DNA from: Schaalia canis
GTDB taxonomy: Bacteria; Actinomycetota; Actinomycetes; Actinomycetales; Actinomycetaceae
Assembly: GCF_003858455.1 (NCBI RefSeq)
Contig: NZ_RQZF01000001.1
Location: 62,001 to 126,000 of the forward strand
Reading direction: 5' to 3'
DNA length: 64,000 nucleotides
Each line of letters opens with the position of its first letter. Positions within the stretch are counted from its first letter, which is position 1. Below the pieces are notes generated by a model that made no database searches, was not told the origin of the DNA, and worked only from the letters and a program-made list of their open reading frames with translations. Positions 58,510-64,000 of the stretch are shown here, in pieces. The position numbers and the translations under genes were made by a program.

Positions 58510-58547
58510 AAGCTCAGACTCTATGGTGCCGTCTTAACGGCGATGCG

Positions 58548-59129
58548 TCACTTGCCGATGAAGGCGAGGAAGGCGTCAACCTGAGCTCCGAGAACCTTGG
58601 CGTCCTCATCGCTGACAGTCCAGGAGCCTTCGGCCCATGCTTCGCCGGGAAGAACGAAGCCAGCCTGGCCGTCGGTCATGACGTTCATGCCGATGAAAGC
58701 GGTGAGATCGTTGACAGCAGCGCGTGCTTCAGCGGTGGCGGCGGGGCCGGAAGCGCCAGAAGCGGTCACAGGCATGCCGCGCACAACGGTCTCCTGCATG
58801 GAGCCGTTGGGGGTGGTGGGACGGGAGAGCCAGTCGAAGAAGTTCTTCACCTGAGCGGGCATCTGGGCGTTGTACTGAGGGGTGAAAACCCACAGAGCGT
58901 CAACGGCGCCAACCTGCTCGCGAACGTTCGCAACAACGGCGGGGGTGGGGAACTCTTCGTCCTGGTTGACGAAGGGGAGGCCATCGAACTCGATGTAGGT
59001 GACGTTAGCGCGGCCTTCGAGCAGTTCCTGGGCCTTCTCAGCGAGGCTGCGGTTGAAGGAGTTCTTGCGGAGGGAGCCAACGACAAAGCCAATGGTTGGG
59101 AGCGACAAGATAGTACCTTTCTCAATCAT
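58548..59129 (-). CDS. NAD(P)H-dependent FMN reductase family oxidoreductase
   Basis: A 193-residue flavodoxin-fold protein. The phosphate loop is FVVGSLRKNSFNRSLAEKAQ, followed by the family segment PTPAVVANVREQVGAVDALWVFTPQYNAQMPAQVKNFFDW, whose YN...P matches the FMN-binding loop. Length and motifs fit the azoreductase/chromate reductase-like FMN_red group. The ATG has AAAGGA 11 nt upstream; an earlier in-frame codon (59156) has no RBS. A TATAAT box on the minus strand (59217-59222) is a likely -10. Transcript ends at the hairpin above. Confidence 0.87.
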   Translation of the reverse strand: MIEKGTILSLPTIGFVVGSLRKNSFNRSLAEKAQELLEGRANVTYIEFDGLPFVNQDEEFPTPAVVANVREQVGAVDALWVFTPQYNAQMPAQVKNFFDWLSRPTTPNGSMQETVVRGMPVTASGASGPAATAEARAAVNDLTAFIGMNVMTDGQAGFVLPGEAWAEGSWTVSDEDAKVLGAQVDAFLAFIGK

Positions 59130-59216
59130 TTGGTGATGATCCTTTAGTATAAGCACCGCCTATTTACTGCTGTCCTCTTGGGAGGCTGTGATCTACACCC
59201 CTTCTAGAGCAATAAT

Positions 59217-59222
59217 ATTATA
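59217..59222 (-). promoter_or_regulatory. -10 element upstream of the FMN reductase gene
   Basis: TATAAT on the minus strand in an AT-rich block (59211-59230), about 88 nt before the start codon. No good -35 at 16-18 nt. The AT-rich block differs clearly from the surroundings. Confidence 0.45.
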
Positions 59223-59387
59223 AATATCAATAGCGAAAATGGCCTAACAATGCGCTCGCACGAAGATTGCTGACCAAAGCTAGCTGAAAACTATGACGGA
59301 TGACACTACTGATGCAGGGGGCAGGCTTCCAGATTCAGTGTAAGCCACTTTTAAAAGTTTGCTGTCTTGATGGCATATAGAGAAAGA

Positions 59388-59421
59388 GGAAGGCCGCAAC
59401 GCATTCGCGTTGCGGCCTTCC
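59388..59421 (-). terminator. Terminator after tRNA-Pro
   Basis: A 15-bp perfect stem (59388-59402 with 59407-59421, GGAAGGCCGCAACGC) and an ATTC loop, 6 nt from the tRNA 3' end. On the minus strand it is followed by TCTTTCTCT, a T-rich tail. Confidence 0.8.
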
Positions 59422-59427
59422 AAACCG

Positions 59428-59501
<74 letters not shown>

Positions 59502-59665
59502 ATTCTTTTGTTGTCCCGCTCTCGCGGCGACCTGATAACTATAGATCATGTGGGGGGTGGGATACCAAATCCGTCGAGCGCGAGGCGGGTCACATTTATG
59601 CTTGTCATCGGCGGTAAAAAGATCTTACCCACGAAAAAACGTCGAAAATGCTTGCAGCCTGGCCT

Positions 59666-60397
59666 CTACCCGCCAGCTCTTTGCTGAAGATCATCCTCCA
59701 CAAGGGCAACAACAGCAGCTAAGACCCCCGGAATATCCAAACCCGATGAATCTACCTCGCGTACACCTTCTGCGGCCGTCATGAACTCCGAAACCGTCGA
59801 ATCGGCCGCATCGCGTTCATCGATCTGTTTGCGGGTTGCTTCGAGAAGTTCAGGGGTGACCTGACCGTAGAGCTCGCGAGTACGGCGTTCCAAGCGAGCC
59901 TGTGGATTGGCGAGCAACAGTACGCGAACGTCGGCGTCCGGGCAGACAACGGTCGTGATGTCGCGTCCTTCAGCCACCATACCCGAACCAGAATTGCGGG
60001 CCTCCAACATGCGACGTCGCTGTTCGATAGCCATCCATCGGCGCACGGCCAGATTCGTCGACACGTGCATGACGTTCTCTGACACGCGTGGCTCACGAAT
60101 TGCGGCCGTAATCTCCGTATCCCCTACCCAGTAATGAGGATCCTCAGGATCGGAGAACATGCGTAATGGCATCTCGTCAGCAATTGCCGCTACTGCTTCG
60201 TGATCTCGCAAATCAATACCACGATCCAGCGCATACCAGGTCAGTGCCCGATACATCGCCCCAGTGTCGAGATATCCAATGCCGAGTTCCTTTGCGAGGA
60301 GGCGCGAAACTGTGGATTTACCCGAGCCGGCCGGGCCATCAATAGCGATTGTTGTGCCAACACGGGTAATTAAATCTTGGCGTTGTGCGCGATCCAT
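59666..60397 (-). CDS. cmk: Cytidylate kinase
   Basis: Phosphorylates CMP and dCMP. The 243-residue protein has the P-loop IAIDGPAGSGKSTVSRLLAKEL, LDTGAMYRALTW, and the CMP-specific segments RVSENVMHVS and AEGRDITTVVCPDA. The ATG at 60397 (MDRAQ) has AAAGGAG at 8 nt; longer in-frame starts would overlap the intergenic space without an RBS. The gene is downstream of tyrA. The mycobacterial order (scpA-scpB-rluB-cmk-der) is kept except for the inserted tyrA and the displaced der. Confidence 0.95.
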   Translation of the reverse strand: MDRAQRQDLITRVGTTIAIDGPAGSGKSTVSRLLAKELGIGYLDTGAMYRALTWYALDRGIDLRDHEAVAAIADEMPLRMFSDPEDPHYWVGDTEITAAIREPRVSENVMHVSTNLAVRRWMAIEQRRRMLEARNSGSGMVAEGRDITTVVCPDADVRVLLLANPQARLERRTRELYGQVTPELLEATRKQIDERDAADSTVSEFMTAAEGVREVDSSGLDIPGVLAAVVALVEDDLQQRAGG

Positions 60398-60460
60398 CCA
60401 GACTCTCCTTTGCATCTCTTCAACGGCGCCAGCGCCGATCATTATTCATCATTCACACCT

Positions 60461-61651
60461 TCACGCCCCGTGATGAGCAATAATCCGCCACCCGCGGCCC
60501 TCCAGATCTCGTTCTGCTTGACGGGCCACACCAGGATCCACCATTAGTCGTGCGAGGCCAACCCGCTGCCCAGCAGAGTGCTCAAGCACGAGATCTTCGA
60601 TATTGACCCCCAGCTCACCCAATTCGCTAAAGAGGCGTCCCAACTCCCCCGGTTCGTCAGGGACCAACACCTCAACCTCGGCATAACGCCGAGGGGCACC
60701 ACCATGCTTACCAGGAATACGTGCCACTCCCCTATTGCCTGCTGTCATCACACGATTCACCGCACCAACGCTCCCGCCCTCTAAGGGGCCCTGAGCTGCC
60801 GCTGCGTCCAGGTGAGAGAGCAGATCGTCAACATCATCGCGCAGTGCGTGAAGCACATCGGCAACAGGTCCAGCGTTACCGGCAAGAATTGCTGTCCACA
60901 GGCGCGGATCGGAAGCAGCGATACGCGTCGTATCCCTCAAGCCCTGTCCTGCCAACCCCAGCGCCTCAGCAGGAGCTTCCTCCAAGCGGGCCGCCAACAT
61001 GGAGGCCACCAGTTGGGGAACGTGAGATACCAGCGCAACCGACTGATCATGGGTAGCGGCATCCATCTCCACGGGGACGCTCCCCACATCCATCGCCAGA
61101 GTACGCACCATGAGCACAGCCCGCGCATCGCAGTCAGACCCAGCTACCAACACCCAAGGGCGGCCAACAAAAAGATCAGCGTCAGCAGCTCCCGCTCCCG
61201 AACGCTCACGACCCGCCATCGGGTGAGAACCAACATAGCGAGCAGCCAATGAAGGGTCACCAGCGGCCTTAGCCTCGTCAAGAACATCTTGAAGGACGGC
61301 TGACTTCACCGAGGCCACATCGGTGACCACCGCCTGCGGAAAACGCCGTAGAGCCTTAACCGCCGTTGTACCAGCAACATCGGGGGGCGTTGCGATAACG
61401 ACAAGCGAGGGCGCCTCGACCGTGCCACCGGGAATAAAGAAAGTGTCCTCTATAGACAGCACCTCCGCCCCGGCAGGCAACCCAGCACCCATGTCGGCAC
61501 CGAGACGTTCAGAGGTCGGGGAAATATCAGAGAGGTAGACAGGGACTCCCCCGGCCTGCAGACACAAGCCCAAGGAGGCACCCAAAAGGCCAGTCCCCAC
61601 AATAAGAACTGGCCCTTCAGTAGCCATGACGCGGCCAGGAGAAAGACTCAC
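60461..61651 (-). CDS. tyrA: Prephenate dehydrogenase with ACT domain
   Basis: Converts prephenate to 4-hydroxyphenylpyruvate for tyrosine synthesis. The 396-residue protein has the NAD-binding motif VLIVGTGLLGASLGLCL, catalytic-site motifs VGSHPMAGRERSGAGAA and DQSVALVSHVPQLVAS, and a C-terminal ACT domain from about 315 (VEVLVPDEPGELGRLFSELGELGVNIED). A regulatory tyrosine site is therefore plausible. Start at GTG 61651; an ATG at 61627 is the alternative, and neither has a clear RBS. Confidence 0.93.
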   Translation of the reverse strand: MSLSPGRVMATEGPVLIVGTGLLGASLGLCLQAGGVPVYLSDISPTSERLGADMGAGLPAGAEVLSIEDTFFIPGGTVEAPSLVVIATPPDVAGTTAVKALRRFPQAVVTDVASVKSAVLQDVLDEAKAAGDPSLAARYVGSHPMAGRERSGAGAADADLFVGRPWVLVAGSDCDARAVLMVRTLAMDVGSVPVEMDAATHDQSVALVSHVPQLVASMLAARLEEAPAEALGLAGQGLRDTTRIAASDPRLWTAILAGNAGPVADVLHALRDDVDDLLSHLDAAAAQGPLEGGSVGAVNRVMTAGNRGVARIPGKHGGAPRRYAEVEVLVPDEPGELGRLFSELGELGVNIEDLVLEHSAGQRVGLARLMVDPGVARQAERDLEGRGWRIIAHHGA

Positions 61652-61695
61652 TGCGTTATGCTCCCATCGTCATCGCACGAGGCCCAACTGGTGCT

Positions 61696-62445
61696 TTACA
61701 GGCCCACAGAAGAGTAGAGCGCAACAAGGGCATTGCCCTTCACGCGCCGGGTCGTCCCAGGCTGAAGGCGTTCAAGCTTGACCGGGCCAAACTTTGTACG
61801 GACGAGTTCACGGACCGGGTAGCCAACAGCGTCCATCATGCGTCGCACAATGCGGTTACGGCCTTCATGAACCACGATCTCAACGGTGGTGATATCGCCG
61901 TAAGTTTCCATGACGCGGAAGGAATCCGCCCGAATCGGACCATCCTCCAATTCGATGCCTTCAAGCAGGCGACGGCGTGCACCAGGCTTGACCTCACCGT
62001 GGACGCGAGCAATATAAGTCTTGGGCACCTCGTACTTGGGGTGCATGAGACGATTAGCTAGCTCGCCATCATTGGTCAACAGAATCAGGCCCGAGGTGTC
62101 AATATCCAAGCGCCCCACATGGTAAAGACGGTCGTGACGGTCGACAATCAAATCAGACAGGGTGGGGCGGCCTTCGGGATCGCTCATTGTCGATACAACG
62201 CCGACCGGCTTATTGACAGCCAAGACAATGTGGCGTTGCTCGTCAAGGATAAGACGCTCACCATCAACATGGATCACCTGACGCTGCGGATCAACACGCA
62301 GCCCCAGGGTGCGCACCACCTTGCCATCGACCTGGACGCGGCCGTCTTCAATGAGCTCTTCGGAGGCGCGACGTGATGCCACACCTGCTTGGGCCAGCAC
62401 CTTCTGCAGGCGGATACCGTCGGGTACGTGGGGATCATTCCTCAC
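61696..62445 (-). CDS. rluB: 23S rRNA pseudouridine synthase RluB family
   Basis: A 249-residue enzyme with an N-terminal S4 RNA-binding domain (IRLQKVLAQAGVASRRASEELIEDGRVQVDG; about 10-70) and an RsuA-type catalytic domain whose catalytic Asp lies in VGRLDIDTSGLILLTNDG. EGRNRIVRRMMDAVG is the C-terminal motif. The start overlaps the scpB stop (ATGA). It is part of the conserved parA-scpA-scpB-rluB block. Confidence 0.94.
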   Translation of the reverse strand: MRNDPHVPDGIRLQKVLAQAGVASRRASEELIEDGRVQVDGKVVRTLGLRVDPQRQVIHVDGERLILDEQRHIVLAVNKPVGVVSTMSDPEGRPTLSDLIVDRHDRLYHVGRLDIDTSGLILLTNDGELANRLMHPKYEVPKTYIARVHGEVKPGARRRLLEGIELEDGPIRADSFRVMETYGDITTVEIVVHEGRNRIVRRMMDAVGYPVRELVRTKFGPVKLERLQPGTTRRVKGNALVALYSSVGL

Positions 62446-63083
62446 AGTGTTTCCTCCAAGTCGTCAAGCTCTTCTGCAGAGGGCAGATAGGGAGCCAGGG
62501 GAACAAGATCATTTAGGGATTCAAAACCCATTCTCTCAAGGAATGTGTCGGTGGTGCCATAGAGCCTCGCTCCAGAGTCCGTCCACCCCACTTCTTCAAT
62601 GAGACCTCTAGCAACAAGCGTACGCACCACAGCGTCAACATTCACCCCACGAATGTGCGAGATACGCGACCTTGAAACAGGTTGGCGGTAGGCAACAACA
62701 GCTAAAGTCTCCAACGCTGCTTGAGAAAGTTTGGCCTGCGCAGTACCAACAATGAAGCGGCCAACAACATCTGCCCACGCTGGTGCTGAGTAAATACGCC
62801 ATCCGCCCGCCGCGCGACGTAGCTCAAATCCACGAGGGCGAAGCTCGTGTTCTCCCCGATATTCGGCACTAAGGTACTCCAGAGCTTCATCAATAAGCTC
62901 GCCCGAGACATCGAAAGTCGCGCCAAGTTCTCCGGCTGTGACAGGCCGGTCGACAACCATCAGGATCGCTTCGAGCGCAGGAAGAAGCGCCCGCACCTCG
63001 TCAGAGAGTCCGCCCACGCCAGTGCCATCCAAAAAAGAGACGTCAACCTGCTCTGAGAGTGGATAGGACATGGAGTCTGTCAT
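62442..63083 (-). CDS. scpB: Segregation and condensation protein ScpB
   Basis: Winged-helix kleisin-binding subunit of the bacterial SMC condensin. Of 213 residues, about 20-190 form two winged helices: LPALEAILMVVDRPVTAGEL at the start, and QAALETLAVVAYRQPVSRSRISHIRGVNVDAVVRTLVARGLIEE in the second. Length is normal. It overlaps scpA by 4 nt and rluB by 4 nt. The SMC partner is not in this window. Confidence 0.95.
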   Translation of the reverse strand: MTDSMSYPLSEQVDVSFLDGTGVGGLSDEVRALLPALEAILMVVDRPVTAGELGATFDVSGELIDEALEYLSAEYRGEHELRPRGFELRRAAGGWRIYSAPAWADVVGRFIVGTAQAKLSQAALETLAVVAYRQPVSRSRISHIRGVNVDAVVRTLVARGLIEEVGWTDSGARLYGTTDTFLERMGFESLNDLVPLAPYLPSAEELDDLEETL

Positions 63084-63913
63084 TGTGGAGGATCCTCTCC
63101 GTTATATTCCTCAACGATGTAGTCTGACGCAACGGTATTTTGCCCAATCCACACAATGACGAGGTCATCCCGCGGCTGTTCCTGCTCGAATTCGATAGCA
63201 CGCTGTCGGTAGAGTTCGAGCAGGGCAAGGAAACGAGAGACAACAACAGCCCGCGTGCCCGCATCCTCCACAAGTTCACGAAAATGGGCGCTCCCAAGAC
63301 GCTCCAGTTTTCGGACCAGCACTTGAAGTTGTTCAGCCACAGGCACCACAGGATCGTGAAGATGCGTGACGGTGACCTCGGTTGGCGTCGCTGACAAAGC
63401 ATCAGCCGCAGCGCGAGCCAGATCCTCAGGAGTTGCTAACCACAAAAGCTCGGGCAGAAGCGCGGCAAAATGCGCCTCCATTGGCACCTCGCGGGCATAC
63501 AGGCCCGCGTGTGCCTCCAGACGTTCTTCGATGACGGTGGAGGCCTCTTTAAAGGCACGATATTGCAAGAGCCGAGAAAAAAGTAGGTCACGAGCCTCAA
63601 GGTCTTCTCGCGAACGTTCGTCCTCGCCGAGTTCGCGCGGCAGTAAATGCGCCGCTTTCATATCGAGCAAGGTTGCAGCAACAACGAGAAACTCGGTTGT
63701 ACGTGACAGATCAGGGAAAGCTCGCATATGAGCGATAAACTCATCCGTGACCTGCGCTAACGCGACCTGCGTAATATCCAGACGTTGACGGCTGATGAGT
63801 TGGAGAAGCAAATCGAAGGGCCCCTGGAATACCTCCAGGCTCACCTGAAACTCGTCAATGGCGGCCTGCGTAGGCGCAGCCATATCACGGAGGGTTTCAG
63901 GCGGCGTCACCAC
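63080..63913 (-). CDS. scpA: Segregation and condensation protein ScpA
   Basis: Kleisin that closes the SMC ring. The 277-residue protein has the N-terminal SMC-neck helix region FQVSLEVFQGPFDLLLQLISRQRLDITQVALAQVTDEF and a C-terminal winged helix (SRFLALLELYRQRAIEFEQEQPRDDLVI). The GTG at 63913 overlaps the ParA-like gene; GAGG is 9 nt upstream. The ATG at 63883 is the alternative start. It is coupled to scpB. Confidence 0.94.
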   Translation of the reverse strand: MVTPPETLRDMAAPTQAAIDEFQVSLEVFQGPFDLLLQLISRQRLDITQVALAQVTDEFIAHMRAFPDLSRTTEFLVVAATLLDMKAAHLLPRELGEDERSREDLEARDLLFSRLLQYRAFKEASTVIEERLEAHAGLYAREVPMEAHFAALLPELLWLATPEDLARAAADALSATPTEVTVTHLHDPVVPVAEQLQVLVRKLERLGSAHFRELVEDAGTRAVVVSRFLALLELYRQRAIEFEQEQPRDDLVIVWIGQNTVASDYIVEEYNGEDPPQ

Positions 63914-64000
63914 GAGCGATTACCTCACGCGCCAGGCGCCGGTAGGCCTTAGCACCTGCGTGGTTGGGAGCGTAGGACGTGATCGGTTCTGTTGCGACAG
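63897..64000 (-). CDS. ParA/Soj-family ATPase, C-terminal end only
   Basis: Only 34 codons are visible: TEPITSYAPNHAGAKAYRRL followed by AREVIARGDAA and a stop. This is the usual C-terminus of the ParA-family protein encoded before scpA in actinobacteria (the Rv1708 position). It overlaps the scpA start by 17 nt. The catalytic part lies beyond the right edge. Confidence 0.8.
   Translation of the reverse strand, partial: VATEPITSYAPNHAGAKAYRRLAREVIARGDAA

Overview
The window is a gene-dense chromosomal segment from a high-GC Gram-positive (actinobacterial) genome. The lineage is fixed by marker genes: a pupylation locus (ARC ATPase, Dop, Pup, PafA), mIHF, RbpA, PafB/PafC, HelY, a GarA-type FHA protein with its MerR neighbour, and a helicase-motif-less PriA. 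The moderate GC content, the VKOR-family protein and the absence of proteasome genes from the Pup locus suggest the family Actinomycetaceae (Actinomyces/Schaalia-like). The genus is inference.

Layout, left to right. 1-6.8 kb: end of a tRNA m1A58 methyltransferase, then arc-dop-pup-pafA without prcBA, then a membrane-anchored FKBP-like protein. 6.8-11.6 kb: aroC, an aroK-aroB fusion, a degenerate second shikimate-kinase-like gene, efp and nusB. 11.8-13.0 kb: an MFS-type membrane protein inserted before the pyrimidine operon. 13.1-20.6 kb: pyrR-pyrB-pyrC-carA-carB-pyrF with a PyrR-binding RNA loop next to the pyrR ribosome binding site; carA encodes only the N-terminal small-subunit domain and lacks the glutaminase domain. 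20.7-30.5 kb: mihF, gmk, rpoZ, coaBC, metK, a VKOR gene, priA, fmt, rsmB, rpe.

30.6-32.6 kb: an FMN riboswitch followed by a RibX-like permease and a RibY-like lipoprotein, a probable riboflavin or precursor importer with no ATPase gene beside it. 32.7-39.6 kb: pafB-pafC-helY-lnt, and rbpA on the other strand. 39.8-46.6 kb: an Hsp70-like ATPase, a frameshifted MMPL transporter whose C-terminus resembles a dead ABC ATPase, and a YhgE/Pip protein. 46.7-53.3 kb (minus strand): pepN, DUF881, DUF1290 (sbp), DUF881, garA, ftsR and a second MerR gene. 53.4-57.5 kb: murE, der, a 0.5-kb repeat-rich gap and a TfoX-N protein. 57.5-64 kb (minus strand): a methyltransferase, an FMN reductase, tRNA-Pro(GGG), cmk, tyrA, rluB, scpB, scpA and the end of a ParA-family gene.

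Most genes are conserved housekeeping genes packed in operons with 1-20 nt overlaps. The unusual points are the glutaminase-less CarA, the proteasome-free Pup locus with an ARC lacking the C-terminal docking motif, the MMPL/pseudo-ABC/YhgE export locus, the riboswitch-controlled transporter without an ATPase, several apparently leaderless promoters, and the repeat block after der.
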